Source: Streptomyces sp. NBC_00377
GTDB lineage: Bacteria > Actinomycetota > Actinomycetes > Streptomycetales > Streptomycetaceae
Assembly (NCBI RefSeq): GCF_036075115.1
Contig: NZ_CP107958.1
Coordinates: 2,418,001-2,482,000 of the forward strand
Reading direction: 5' to 3'
DNA: 64,000 nt
The notes under the pieces: generated by a model
The model's database searches: none
What the model was told of the DNA's origin: nothing
The model's input: the letters and a program-made list of their open reading frames with translations, nothing else
In this document: piece after piece, positions 1-10,750 of the stretch
Layout: every line of letters begins with the position of its first letter
How positions within the stretch are numbered: the first letter of the stretch is position 1
Translations under genes and position numbers: made by a program

Positions 1-1
1 C

Positions 2-1738
2 CGGTACGCGTCGCCCTTCTCGCCGATGCCGGGCCCCGACACCCCGACGCACACCGGCGCGAAGATCGTGGACGGCAAGGTCTACGTCAACAACGGCTTC
101 TGGGACACCTACCGGACGACCTGGCCGGCGTACGCCCTGCTCACGCCCACCCAGGCCGGGGTGCTGACGGACGGGTTCGTCCAGCAGTACAAGGACGGCG
201 GCTGGACCTCGCGCTGGTCCTCACCCGGGTACGCGGACCTGATGACCGGCACCTCGTCCGACGTCGCCTTCGCGGACGCGTTCGTCAAGGGCGTCGGGTT
301 CGATGCCGAGGCCGCGTACGAGGCGGCCCTGAAGAACGCCACGGTCGTGCCCCCGACGTCGGGGGTGGGCCGCAAGGGCATGTCCACCTCCCCCTTCCTC
401 GGCTACACCAGCACCGCCACGCACGAGGGCCTGTCATGGGCGCTGGAGGGCTACCTCAACGACTACGGCATCGCCCGCATGGGCCAGGGCCTGTACCGCA
501 GGACCGGCGAGAAACGCTACCGGGACGAGGCCGAGTACTTCCTCAACCGCGCCCAGGGCTATGTGCACCTCTTCGACTCCAAGGCCGGTTTCTTCCAGGG
601 CAAGGACGAGAAGGGCGACTGGCGGGTGGCGTCGGAGAGCTACGACCCCCGGGTGTGGGGCTACGACTACACCGAGACCAACGGCTGGGGCTACGCCTTC
701 ACCGCCCCGCAGGACAGCCGCGGCCTCGCCAACCTGTACGGCGGACGCGACGGACTGGCGAAGAAGCTGGACGCCTACTTCGCGACCCCGGAGACCGCCT
801 CCCCGGAGTTCGCGGGTTCGTACGGCGGGGTCATCCACGAGATGACCGAGGCGCGGGACGTGCGGATGGGCATGTACGGGCACTCCAACCAGGTCGCCCA
901 CCACTCGATCTACATGTACGACGCGGCGGGGCAGCCCTGGAAGGCCCAGGCGAAGGCGCGCGAGGTGCTCTCCCGGCTCTACACCGGCAGTTCGATCGGA
1001 CAGGGGTACCACGGGGACGAGGACAACGGGGAGCAGTCGGCCTGGTACCTGTTCTCCGCGCTCGGCTTCTATCCGCTGGTCATGGGCAGCGGCGAATACG
1101 CCGTCGGCTCCCCGCTGTTCACCAAGGCCACCGTGCACCTGGAGAACGGCAGGGACCTGGTCGTCAGGGCGCCGAGGAACAGCGCCAGGAACGTGTACGT
1201 CCAGGGTCTGAGGGTCAACGGCCGCGCCTGGACGTCGACTTCGCTGCCCCACACGCTCCTGGCCAAGGGCGGGGTCCTGGAGTTCGACATGGGGCCCCGG
1301 CCCTCGGCGTGGGGATCCGGGAAGAACGCGGGTCCGGTCTCGATCACCCGGGACGACAGGGCGCCGGCGCCCCGCACCGACGTACTGCGGGGCCCGGGCG
1401 GGCTGTACGACGACACCTCGGCGACGGGGGAGACGGTCTCGGGTGCACTCGCCCTGCCGGTCACGGCCGCGACGAAGGCGGCGCAGTACACGCTGACGTC
1501 GGCCGACCGCGCCCAGGCGCCTGCGGGATGGACACTCCAGGGGTCCGCCGACGGCCTGACGTGGACCGACCTGGACCGCCGTGCCGGCCAGACCTTCCCG
1601 TGGGACCGGCAGACACGTGCCTTCACGGTCACCCGGCCGGGGACCTACGCCCACTACCGGCTGGTGTTCGACGCCGGCGCGGGAGGGACGGGCACGGGCG
1701 GCCGAGTCAGCCTCGCGGAGGTCGAGTTGTTGTCATGA
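2..1738 (+). CDS. GH92 family alpha-mannosidase with C-terminal discoidin-like domain (5' truncated by window edge)
   Basis: The frame is already open at the left edge and runs 578 codons to a TGA, so the N-terminus and any signal peptide lie outside the window. The block GFWDTYRT near base 95 and the block DNGEQSAWYLFSALGFYPL near base 1024 are hallmarks of glycoside hydrolase family 92, calcium-dependent exo-acting alpha-mannosidases that trim N-glycans or mannans outside the cell. After about base 1380 the protein continues into a beta-rich module of roughly 115 residues ending VSLAEVELLS, which looks like an F5/8 type C (CBM32-like) carbohydrate-binding domain. Linkage specificity cannot be read from the sequence. 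The next gene on this strand starts 110 bases on and is probably a separate unit. Family assignment is firm; the attached domain is a good inference. Confidence 0.9.
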   Translation, partial: RYASPFSPMPGPDTPTHTGAKIVDGKVYVNNGFWDTYRTTWPAYALLTPTQAGVLTDGFVQQYKDGGWTSRWSSPGYADLMTGTSSDVAFADAFVKGVGFDAEAAYEAALKNATVVPPTSGVGRKGMSTSPFLGYTSTATHEGLSWALEGYLNDYGIARMGQGLYRRTGEKRYRDEAEYFLNRAQGYVHLFDSKAGFFQGKDEKGDWRVASESYDPRVWGYDYTETNGWGYAFTAPQDSRGLANLYGGRDGLAKKLDAYFATPETASPEFAGSYGGVIHEMTEARDVRMGMYGHSNQVAHHSIYMYDAAGQPWKAQAKAREVLSRLYTGSSIGQGYHGDEDNGEQSAWYLFSALGFYPLVMGSGEYAVGSPLFTKATVHLENGRDLVVRAPRNSARNVYVQGLRVNGRAWTSTSLPHTLLAKGGVLEFDMGPRPSAWGSGKNAGPVSITRDDRAPAPRTDVLRGPGGLYDDTSATGETVSGALALPVTAATKAAQYTLTSADRAQAPAGWTLQGSADGLTWTDLDRRAGQTFPWDRQTRAFTVTRPGTYAHYRLVFDAGAGGTGTGGRVSLAEVELLS

Positions 1739-1848
1739 TCCGGTAACCAACAGCGATGGTCCGCTGTACCGGGCGTCACCCGTGTTCCAGAATCATCCTG
1801 CCGCCGGGTGTACAGCGGGCGGTCCGTCATGGAGGGGGAAAGCGGTAC

Positions 1849-2373
1849 ATGAGCATCATCGGACGGTTCACGGGGTTCCTCGCGGGTGCGGCACTGGGAG
1901 CGGGGGCCCTGTTCGCCACGGCGGCTCCGGCGCAGGCGTACAGTCCCAACCCGACGTTCCACGCCTATTACTACGACACCGACAACTGCCCGTGCAGCGG
2001 TGGCAACCTCACCGACCCGTTCGACAACACGTACTTCGCGAAGGACGCCGGCGGCTACGCCGTGAAGATGGAGCTGGTCGACTCCGGCGCCTTCGTCGGC
2101 AAGGTGGAGTTCCACCCCAACGACGAGAAGCTGTGGGTGTACGACACGGCGAACGACGGTGACACGTACTACGTCAAGGTCAGCTACTCGTCCGGTGGCG
2201 TGACCCACAACCTCGGCACCTTCAGCCCGCCCGGGACCACGGCGGTGCTGGACTACGAGGTCGAGGACTTCGACCTGCCTGAGGGTGCCTTCGTGGACAT
2301 CTCCGTCTACGACGACGCGGCGCTCACCGACCTGATCGGCGCGGCGCGCGGCACGGGGTCGGCCGTCGCCTAG
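1849..2373 (+). CDS. Small secreted protein of unknown function
   Basis: The product has 174 residues. The chosen ATG follows a purine-rich GGAGGGGG site about 10 bases upstream and begins a textbook Sec signal peptide: MSIIGRF, then an Ala/Gly/Leu-rich core, then a likely cleavage after ALA-type APAQA at residues 25-29. The mature part is acidic and rich in Tyr, Asp and Gly, with many short beta-prone stretches (HAYYYDTDN, TYYVKVSY, DYEVEDFDLPEG) and one closely spaced Cys near the mature N-terminus. No catalytic motif or known domain was recognised. It sits between two carbohydrate-active genes, which is compatible with an extracellular role but does not prove one. A strong hairpin follows the stop codon, so it looks monocistronic. 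Confidence 0.8.
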   Translation: MSIIGRFTGFLAGAALGAGALFATAAPAQAYSPNPTFHAYYYDTDNCPCSGGNLTDPFDNTYFAKDAGGYAVKMELVDSGAFVGKVEFHPNDEKLWVYDTANDGDTYYVKVSYSSGGVTHNLGTFSPPGTTAVLDYEVEDFDLPEGAFVDISVYDDAALTDLIGAARGTGSAVA

Positions 2374-2385
2374 ACCGGTGATCTC

Positions 2386-2420
2386 GGCGACGCCGGGGCT
2401 TGGGGAGCCCCGGCGACGCC
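2386..2420 (+). terminator. Stem-loop terminator after the secreted-protein gene
   Basis: CGCCGGGGCT and AGCCCCGGCG form a perfect 10-bp stem around a TGGGG loop. A further GGCG/CGCC pair outside a single A-A mismatch lengthens it to 14 bp. It lies 13 bases after the stop of the + strand gene and faces a convergent gene, so it may act in both directions. Confidence 0.8.
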
Positions 2421-2481
2421 GATGGCGCGGCCGGGCCTCGGGGAGGGGTCGGCTACGCCCTCTCCGGTGCCGGTCCGGCCG

Positions 2482-2520
2482 GCGGACCCGGTGGCGCGGT
2501 TCACCGCCCACCGGGTCCGC
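2482..2520 (-). terminator. Stem-loop terminator after the LPMO gene
   Basis: GCGGACCCGGTGG (2482-2494) pairs perfectly with CCACCGGGTCCGC (2508-2520) across a 13-base loop. It lies about 30 bases past the stop of the leftward LPMO gene. Confidence 0.75.
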
Positions 2521-2551
2521 TCCGCACGACTCGCTCGACCGACCGAGTTGC

Positions 2552-3628
2552 TCAACCGACCCGGCAGGGCAGCCCGGTGGCGCTGTCACCGCCCGAGCCG
2601 GAGACGACGTATCCGAACGTCGTACTGCTGCCCGGATTCAACGAGCCGTTCCAGTCGGCGTTGTGGACCATCACCGCCTGCCCGTTGTAGGTCGCGTTGC
2701 CGCTCCACAGGCTGGCGACGGACTGGCCGCCGGGCAGCGTCCAGTCGACCATCCAGCCGAGCATCGGGACATTGCCGGTGTTGGTGACGGTCACCTCGGA
2801 CTGGTACCCACCGGTCCAGCTGTTGGTGGTCCGGCGTGTGGCGGTGCAGGCGCCGGGGACGGGTTCGGTGGGGTTGCCCGGCTCGTGGATACCGGTCACC
2901 TCGCCGTTGCCGCCGTCGAAGACGACGTCCGAGCAGGAGTAGAAGGTCTCGGCGCTGTCCGAGCGCTGCCAGACCATGTAGATGATGTGCCGCCCGGACT
3001 TGTTCGCCGGAAGCCGGCCGGTCCAGGAGTAGTTGGCCTCGACCGTGCCCGGGCTGCCGTTGAGCGGCGGGTGGTCGACGGAGAGGAAGGGCTGGGCCTC
3101 CATGGCGTCCCAGGTGAGGGTCCGGGTCGGGTCGAAGCCGTCCTTGGTGACGTAGACGTAGAACCAACCCGGGTGTGCCGCCCAGGCGTTGTAGGAGAAG
3201 TCGACGCTCGCGCCCGAGGTGAGATGGGTGAGCGGCCAGTCGCTGCGGGGCGCGTCGAAGCCGGTGAAGTTGGTGTTGCCGCCGCTGCACAGCTGGCCGT
3301 CCGGCACGAAGCCCCGGGTACGGCCGGCGCCGTCGGAGCGCAGCACCGAGAACCAGTTGTAGAACGGCGTGGTGCCGCTCACCTGCTGCGCGTTTCGGCA
3401 GGCGGGGTTGACCGGCTTGATCTCACCGGTGTCGGTCAGTCCGTCCTGCCAGCACAGGAAGGTGCGGCTGGCGGGCTTCATGGGCGTGCCGTGCGCCTCG
3501 GCCGGGCCGCCGGCCGAGACGATCAGCCCCAGGGCGGGGACGGTGGCCAGCAGGGCGAGGACGACGAGCAGGACGGCTCGGGTGCGTAACCGCGAGGTCG
3601 AACATGACGTGATCATGTCAGGTTGCAT
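2552..3628 (-). CDS. AA10 lytic polysaccharide monooxygenase with CBM2 (cellulose type)
   Basis: The product has 358 residues. A signal peptide ends AEA before His46, which becomes the N-terminal copper-binding histidine of the mature enzyme; His152 in WAAHPGW supplies the second arm of the histidine brace. The catalytic domain (residues 46 to about 240, ending SCSDVVFDGGNGEVTG) closely resembles cellulose-active Streptomyces AA10 enzymes such as CelS2. A short linker leads to a CBM2 of about 100 residues bracketed by Cys (GACTATRR to GLPCRVG). Copper-dependent oxidation of crystalline cellulose outside the cell is the expected reaction. The ATG at 3628 was chosen because GGAAGG lies upstream; an in-frame ATG at 3616 is the alternative. 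A promoter and a perfect CebR-type palindrome lie just upstream, pointing to induction by cello-oligosaccharides. Confidence 0.93.
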   Translation of the reverse strand: MQPDMITSCSTSRLRTRAVLLVVLALLATVPALGLIVSAGGPAEAHGTPMKPASRTFLCWQDGLTDTGEIKPVNPACRNAQQVSGTTPFYNWFSVLRSDGAGRTRGFVPDGQLCSGGNTNFTGFDAPRSDWPLTHLTSGASVDFSYNAWAAHPGWFYVYVTKDGFDPTRTLTWDAMEAQPFLSVDHPPLNGSPGTVEANYSWTGRLPANKSGRHIIYMVWQRSDSAETFYSCSDVVFDGGNGEVTGIHEPGNPTEPVPGACTATRRTTNSWTGGYQSEVTVTNTGNVPMLGWMVDWTLPGGQSVASLWSGNATYNGQAVMVHNADWNGSLNPGSSTTFGYVVSGSGGDSATGLPCRVG

Positions 3629-3763
3629 GGCGAAGGAGTCCGCCTTCCGTGTGTACGGACCGTGCGTGCAGGGAGTGCACTGCGGATGCGGGTGTGGGGG
3701 CGTGAGGCGGGAGCCTCCCGGACCCGCGCCCGGCAGGTTCCGGTCCACCGGGCGCCGCGGATA

Positions 3764-3777
3764 TGGGAGCGCTCCCA
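3764..3777. promoter_or_regulatory. CebR-box operator
   Basis: TGGGAGCGCTCCCA is a perfect 14-bp palindrome identical to the binding site known for CebR, the LacI-family repressor of cellulose and cello-oligosaccharide genes in Streptomyces. It lies about 136 bases upstream of the LPMO start and just downstream of the predicted transcription start, a position suited to repression. Confidence 0.88.
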
Positions 3778-3792
3778 CCTCACCTGTGCCGG

Positions 3793-3821
3793 AAGGTACC
3801 GCCGTACGGGCCACTTGTAAA
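3793..3821 (-). promoter_or_regulatory. Predicted vegetative promoter of the LPMO gene
   Basis: Read on the minus strand, TTTACA (3821-3816) and TACCTT (3798-3793) form -35 and -10 boxes with a 17-base spacer. The start point would fall near 3786, immediately before the CebR box. Confidence 0.6.
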
Positions 3822-3922
3822 CGGCTGCGTACGGCGACCCCGCGAATCGGGGCTCCCGGAGCAGCCGTGACCGTCGACGATGCCGGACCGCGCGAACCGG
3901 CCCCCCACCGTGCCCCGGCACG

Positions 3923-3964
3923 GCAGAGGGCCGCACCCCCGGCGTCGGGAATGCGGCCCTCTGC
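3923..3964 (-). terminator. Stem-loop terminator after aconitase
   Basis: GCAGAGGGCCGCA (3923-3935) pairs perfectly with TGCGGCCCTCTGC (3952-3964) around a 16-base loop, 25 bases beyond the aconitase stop codon. Confidence 0.85.
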
Positions 3965-3988
3965 GACCGAACGGGGTCGCCCGAGCGG

Positions 3989-6772
<2,784 letters not shown>

Positions 6773-6773
6773 C

Positions 6774-6792
6774 TAAGGTCAGGCTAAGTTAG
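6774..6792. promoter_or_regulatory. Iron-box-like sequence upstream of aconitase
   Basis: The 19 bases starting TAAGGTCAGGCTAAG match 14 of 19 positions of the DmdR/DtxR iron-box consensus (TTAGGTTAGGCTAACCTAA). It lies 68-86 bases upstream of the GTG start, within the likely promoter. Iron control of a 4Fe-4S enzyme would make sense, but binding is inferred only from similarity. Confidence 0.4.
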
Positions 6793-6836
6793 GTAACCCT
6801 TACTAGAGGGCGGCGGCTGCGGGGCGCCTCGGCAGA

Positions 6837-6854
6837 TATCTCGATGTCGAGATA
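6837..6854. promoter_or_regulatory. 18-bp palindromic operator upstream of aconitase
   Basis: TATCTCGA and TCGAGATA are perfect inverted arms separated by TG, about 130 bases upstream of the aconitase start. The size and symmetry fit a MarR/UrtR-type winged-helix operator. In S. coelicolor the UrtR-family protein TamR is reported to control aconitase, so a TamR-like site is the leading guess. I recall its consensus only approximately. Confidence 0.5.
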
Positions 6855-7214
6855 ACTCTAGTACATGGGGGCTGAATGGTCATGCCCGGGCACCCTGCTG
6901 ACCGCTGTCATCCAATCGAGGCGTTTGACAGCGAACCCAGTCCTTCCGGCCTCCTTGCCGGCGAACCTGGTCGCACGAGGGGACGTACTGGGGGTGCCGG
7001 GTGGCCGTACCGGTCGGGGCGGATCTTCCGGAGTCGTACGTCGAGCTGTCGTACGTGGATGCTGTACGCACGTGTCGGCGGCGTCCACTGCTGGACTGCG
7101 CGACGGCGCGGTCGGTTCGAGGATGGTCTGGCCGGCGACGCAGATCCTGGCCACCCGTGAGGACGCGGAGGACATCGAGGATCATCTCTGCCGTGGCCTA
7201 CGACCGGGGCGACA
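6855..7214. other. Non-coding stretch between aconitase promoter and APH-fold gene
   Basis: No convincing gene was found. The open frames here are short, overlap one another on both strands, lack clear ribosome sites and have atypical residue composition. The stretch may contain decayed coding DNA; a fragment such as VWPATQILATREDAEDIED can be read on the + strand but was not recognised. Confidence 0.4.
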
Positions 7215-8129
7215 TCACTTCGTCGACTCCAGAATGCGGTCGAGTGTCCGGCGCCCCATTCTGCTCATCGTCGGATTGCTCTCGACGTAGTACCAGACGA
7301 GCCCCATCGCCTGTTCGAAGGCCCATGCCTTGCCGCGCTCCCACTCCAGATCGTCGCAGGCCAGTGTCCACCGGAGCACTTCCCGTGGGCCCGGCTGCAA
7401 CAGGTGCCAGGCGCTGACCAGATCCAGCGCGGGGTCGGCCGGGCCGAATCCGCCGGTGTCGAGGACGCCGCCGAGCCGGTCTCCCGCGACGAGTACATTG
7501 CCGGGAATCAGGTCGCCGTGGCTCATCACGTCGGCACTCGTGCGCGGCAACTCCCGGTAGTGGCACCACAGTCGGCGCAGCCGGGGCACGTCGAGCAGCC
7601 CCTGGCTCGCCTCGAAACATTTCTCCATCCAGACGTCGTGGTGAGCGAGAACGCCGCCGCGATTGTCGCCGCTGAAAAGCCGACCCCGCGTCTCGGCTTC
7701 CCGCAGAGCCGCGATGAAGGCCGCGAGGTCCTCGGCGAAAGCGTCCGACCCACTCGGGTCAGTATCGAAGGCGACCGTTCCCGGCAGCCACGTCTGGACC
7801 GACCACGGCATGGGATAACCCGCTCCAGGCTTTCCCAGGGCGACGGGTTCCGGAACGGGAAACCGAGACACCTGTGCCAGCTCCGCGCTCGCCTGGGCTT
7901 CCCGTTCCAGAACCGCCAGCGCCTCCGCGGCATCGGTCAGACGCAGCGGGAAACGCGCGGAGAGGTCGTCCCCGATGCGGAAGATGGCGTGGACCGTCCC
8001 GGTCGACGCCAGGAGTCGGATCGCCTTGCCGCTCCACTGAGGGAACTGTTCTTGGATCAAGGTCGCCACGATGTCGGTGGTCACGTCCACTTGGTCATCG
8101 TGCATGGTCAATCTCGCAGGCCCTTCCAC
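7215..8129 (-). CDS. Aminoglycoside phosphotransferase-fold kinase
   Basis: The product has up to 304 residues with the APH/choline-kinase fold. The catalytic loop HGDLIPGN (residues 204-211) carries the Brenner motif, and LDTGG (residue 224 onward) stands where the metal-binding DxG Asp is expected, with Thr replacing the usual Phe or Trp. The family phosphorylates small molecules such as antibiotics, choline or macrolides. The substrate cannot be named and resistance should not be assumed. The GTG at 8129 gives the longest form; the ATG at 8105 (MHDDQVDV) is an equally reasonable start because neither has a strong ribosome site. It has no operon partner. Base composition is slightly less GC-biased than in neighbouring genes, which may mean later acquisition. 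Confidence 0.8.
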   Translation of the reverse strand: MEGPARLTMHDDQVDVTTDIVATLIQEQFPQWSGKAIRLLASTGTVHAIFRIGDDLSARFPLRLTDAAEALAVLEREAQASAELAQVSRFPVPEPVALGKPGAGYPMPWSVQTWLPGTVAFDTDPSGSDAFAEDLAAFIAALREAETRGRLFSGDNRGGVLAHHDVWMEKCFEASQGLLDVPRLRRLWCHYRELPRTSADVMSHGDLIPGNVLVAGDRLGGVLDTGGFGPADPALDLVSAWHLLQPGPREVLRWTLACDDLEWERGKAWAFEQAMGLVWYYVESNPTMSRMGRRTLDRILESTK

Positions 8130-8758
8130 TGGTCCAGTTCAAAACGACGGAAGCAGTCCAGATCAACTGAGACGACAGCCAGTATTCAGGCGCCAGGTCG
8201 CAGATCAACTGAGATTTTTTCGGCCACCCAGGTGTCTCGACCGTTCTGGTCACCCCAGGTCACGGCCGCGGCTTCGGACCAGATCCCCTGAGCCGGAACA
8301 CGAGAGACACCCGCCGAGAGCGATCGTTTGCCATCGAACCCAGTCGCTCAAGGTCAGGGCATCGCAGCCGACTGACTTCGCCGTCAAAGGACCTCCCTGC
8401 CTCCTCCGGGGGAATGTCGGATTCCGGTTCCCGTCGGCCATGTCGACCGCGCGAGGGGAAGAACGGGGCCGAGGCACGGAGGCCCGGCGCGGAGAAACGT
8501 CCCGCCCGATCGGCGCGCGCCCGTCCGCCCCCTCGCACTCCCGGCCTTCCGTTACGCCCCGCCCCTCGCGCTCCCGGTTTCCCGGTACGCCCCCCGAGGT
8601 CCTCCCCCGGTTCCGTCGGGCTCGCGCCGACGGCCAAGCGGGGCATCTCCGGTACTGGGCCGGTCGGTTGGGCCGTGCGCTGTGCGAGCGGCCGGTCATG
8701 GGGCCGCCCAGTCGGGGTAGACGTCGCCCGACGGACACTTCGCGACGAAGGAGACCCG
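8130..8758. other. Gene-free interval with a 14-bp direct repeat
   Basis: Nothing in this interval looks coding. CAGATCAACTGAGA occurs twice, at 8159-8172 and 8201-8214, 42 bases apart, and the second copy is followed by a run of six T. The spacing of four helical turns could suit a paired regulator site upstream of the leftward kinase gene, or the repeat may be a relic. The rest is featureless GC-rich sequence up to the small DUF4236 gene. Confidence 0.4.
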
Positions 8759-8959
8759 ATGCCCCTCACCTTCCGCAAGAGCTTCCGCATCCTCCCCGGG
8801 GTGCGGCTCAACATCAACCGGCACTCCTGGTCGATCACGACCGGCGGCGGTCGGCACGGGCCGCGCCAGACGCACAGCAGCACCGGTCGTACCACGACAT
8901 CAGTGGATTTGCCGGGACCTTTCGGGTGGCGCCGCACGCGTAAGGCCAGGCACCATTGA
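8759..8959 (+). CDS. DUF4236 family small protein
   Basis: The product has 66 residues and is too short to stand out among overlapping frames. AAGGAG lies five bases before the ATG. The N-terminus MPLTFRKSFRILPGVRLNI and the later GRTTTSVDLPG fit the DUF4236 pattern (FRKS-x-LPGVR-x-N followed by TTSVGLPG). The family has no known function; it is a short basic beta-rich protein found in many bacteria, often near membrane or cell-envelope genes. Here it lies just upstream of the HTH-MurA gene on the same strand, 64 bases away, but an operator-like palindrome and a likely promoter separate the two. I am confident it is a real gene but cannot assign a role. Confidence 0.75.
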   Translation: MPLTFRKSFRILPGVRLNINRHSWSITTGGGRHGPRQTHSSTGRTTTSVDLPGPFGWRRTRKARHH

Positions 8960-8995
8960 CGGGACGTCACCCGAACGGACCCCCCAAGAGGCGCC

Positions 8996-9011
8996 ATCTC
9001 ATATCTGAGAT
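8996..9011. promoter_or_regulatory. Palindrome at the murA promoter
   Basis: ATCTCA and TGAGAT are perfect inverted arms around TATC, ending 12 bases before the murA ATG. GATAAC just beyond could be a -10 box for a leaderless transcript. Because the MurA protein carries its own XRE-type DNA-binding domain, autoregulation through this site is possible; that is inference. Confidence 0.45.
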
Positions 9012-9023
9012 AACCTCAACCCC

Positions 9024-10553
9024 ATGGCAGACGACTACCTCGTACGCATCGGCAAGCTCATCCGTGACGCCCGGCAGCATCGAGGCTGGACACAGGCGCA
9101 GCTGGCCGAGGCGCTCGGAACCAGCCAGAGTGCCGTCAACCGGATCGAGCGAGGCAACCAGAACATCAGCCTTGAGATGATCGCTCGAATCGGTGAAGCC
9201 CTGGACAGTGAAATCGTCTCTCTGGGCTACGCGGGACCGATGCACCTGCGGGTCGTGGGCGGACGTCGGCTGTCCGGTGCGATCGACGTGAAGACCAGCA
9301 AGAACGCGTGCGTGGCACTGCTGTGCGCCTCGCTCCTCAACCAGGGGCGCACAGTGCTGCGCCGGGTCGCCCGGATCGAGGAGGTCTACCGCCTGCTCGA
9401 GGTCCTGAACTCCATCGGCGTACGGACGCGTTGGATCAACGGTGGCGTCGACCTGGAGATCGTCCCGCCGGCCCGGCTGGACATGGCGTCGATCGACGCC
9501 GAGGCCGCCGTGCGCACCCGTTCCATCATCATGTTCCTCGGCCCGCTGCTGCACCGCATGAACCACTTCAAGCTGCCGTACGCCGGCGGCTGCGACCTCG
9601 GGACCCGGACCATCGAGCCGCACATGATCGCGCTGCGCCGCTTCGGGCTGGAGGTCGCGGCGACGGAGGGGCAGTACCACGCCGTCGTCGACCGGGCCAT
9701 CCGCCCCGACCGGCCGATCGTGCTGACGGAACGCGGGGACACGGTCACGGAGAACGCCCTGCTGGCGGCCGCCCGGTACGAGGGCGTGACCGTCATCCGC
9801 AACGCCTCCTCCAACTACATGGTCCAGGACCTGTGCTTCTTCCTGGAGGCGCTCGGGGTGCGGGTCGAGGGCATCGGCACCACCACGCTGACCGTGCACG
9901 GCGTGCCCGAGATCGACGTCGACGTGGACTACTCCCCCTCCGAGGACCCGGTCGAGGCGATGAGCCTGCTGGCCGCGGCCGTCGTCACGGAATCGGAGCT
10001 GACGGTGCGCCGGGTGCCCATCGAGTTCCTGGAGATCGAACTGGCGGTCCTGGAGGAGATGGGCCTCGACCACGACCGGACACCGGAGTACCCGGCCGAC
10101 AACGGCCGCACCCGGCTGGTGGACCTCACGGTCCGGCCCTCCAAGCTGGAGGCCCCGATCGACAAGATCCACCCCATGCCGTTCCCCGGCCTGAACATCG
10201 ACAACGTCCCCTTCTTCGCGGCCATCGCAGCCGTGGCGCAGGGCAAGACCCTCATCCACGACTGGGTCTACGACAACCGCGCGATCTACCTGACGGACCT
10301 GAACCGGCTCGGCGGCCGGCTCCAACTCCTCGACCCGCACCGGGTGCTGGTCGAGGGCCCGACCCGCTGGCGGGCCGCCGAGATGATGTGCCCGCCGGCC
10401 CTGCGTCCCGCGGTGGTCGTCCTGCTGGCGATGATGGCGGCGGAGGGCACCTCGGTGCTGCGCAACGTCTACGTCATCAACCGCGGCTACGAGGACCTGG
10501 CCGAGCGGCTGAACTCCGTCGGAGCGCAGATCGACATCTTCCGGGACATCTGA
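9024..10553 (+). CDS. murA: HTH-fused UDP-GlcNAc 1-carboxyvinyltransferase (MurA type)
   Basis: The product has 509 residues. Residues 1-66 form an XRE/Cro helix-turn-helix (GWTQAQLAEALGTSQSAVNR), and residues 74-509 form a complete MurA/EPSP-synthase fold. The substrate-binding Lys-Asn pair is seen at about 93-94, and Cys190 in AGGCDLGTR sits where the catalytic, fosfomycin-sensitive Cys of MurA is found. The enzyme transfers enolpyruvate from PEP to UDP-GlcNAc, the first committed step of peptidoglycan synthesis, in the cytoplasm. The fused HTH is a known feature of some Streptomyces MurA proteins, where a second copy without it is usually encoded elsewhere. No frameshift or linker suggests an accidental fusion. 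No strong ribosome site precedes the ATG, consistent with leaderless translation. Confidence 0.93.
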   Translation: MADDYLVRIGKLIRDARQHRGWTQAQLAEALGTSQSAVNRIERGNQNISLEMIARIGEALDSEIVSLGYAGPMHLRVVGGRRLSGAIDVKTSKNACVALLCASLLNQGRTVLRRVARIEEVYRLLEVLNSIGVRTRWINGGVDLEIVPPARLDMASIDAEAAVRTRSIIMFLGPLLHRMNHFKLPYAGGCDLGTRTIEPHMIALRRFGLEVAATEGQYHAVVDRAIRPDRPIVLTERGDTVTENALLAAARYEGVTVIRNASSNYMVQDLCFFLEALGVRVEGIGTTTLTVHGVPEIDVDVDYSPSEDPVEAMSLLAAAVVTESELTVRRVPIEFLEIELAVLEEMGLDHDRTPEYPADNGRTRLVDLTVRPSKLEAPIDKIHPMPFPGLNIDNVPFFAAIAAVAQGKTLIHDWVYDNRAIYLTDLNRLGGRLQLLDPHRVLVEGPTRWRAAEMMCPPALRPAVVVLLAMMAAEGTSVLRNVYVINRGYEDLAERLNSVGAQIDIFRDI

Positions 10554-10737
10554 GGGCTCCGAGGAAGATCACCCTCGACACTCCTCCTGACGGGCGTCGA
10601 TGCCGGGCGAGAGGGGGTGTGGCGGCCTCTCCGGGAAGTGTCCCCCGCTCAGGGCTGAGCAGACTGCGGCAACAGGCTCAGCCCGAGGGTCCGCAGGGTG
10701 CGCGCCGCCGCACGCGGACGGGCCGGCGGGGATCGCC

Positions 10738-10743
10738 TATCTT
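10738..10743 (+). promoter_or_regulatory. -10 box of a probable leaderless promoter
   Basis: TATCTT ends seven bases before the ATG at 10751, so transcription would begin at or next to the start codon. No Shine-Dalgarno sequence is present, and the -35 region is weak. Confidence 0.5.
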
Positions 10744-10750
10744 GGCGCGT

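Noticed and set aside
6865..7290. A 141-codon plus-strand gene next to the aconitase promoter.
   Set aside because: No ribosome site, poor residue composition, overlap with competing frames on both strands and with the end of the APH-fold gene.
7215..8129. Calling the APH-fold gene an antibiotic resistance gene.
   Set aside because: The fold is shared by kinases of many small molecules, and nothing in the sequence or context identifies an antibiotic substrate.
9024..10553. The HTH-MurA fusion as a sequencing or assembly error joining two genes.
   Set aside because: The frame is continuous with no stop or odd composition at the junction, and the same fusion is known in other Streptomyces MurA proteins.
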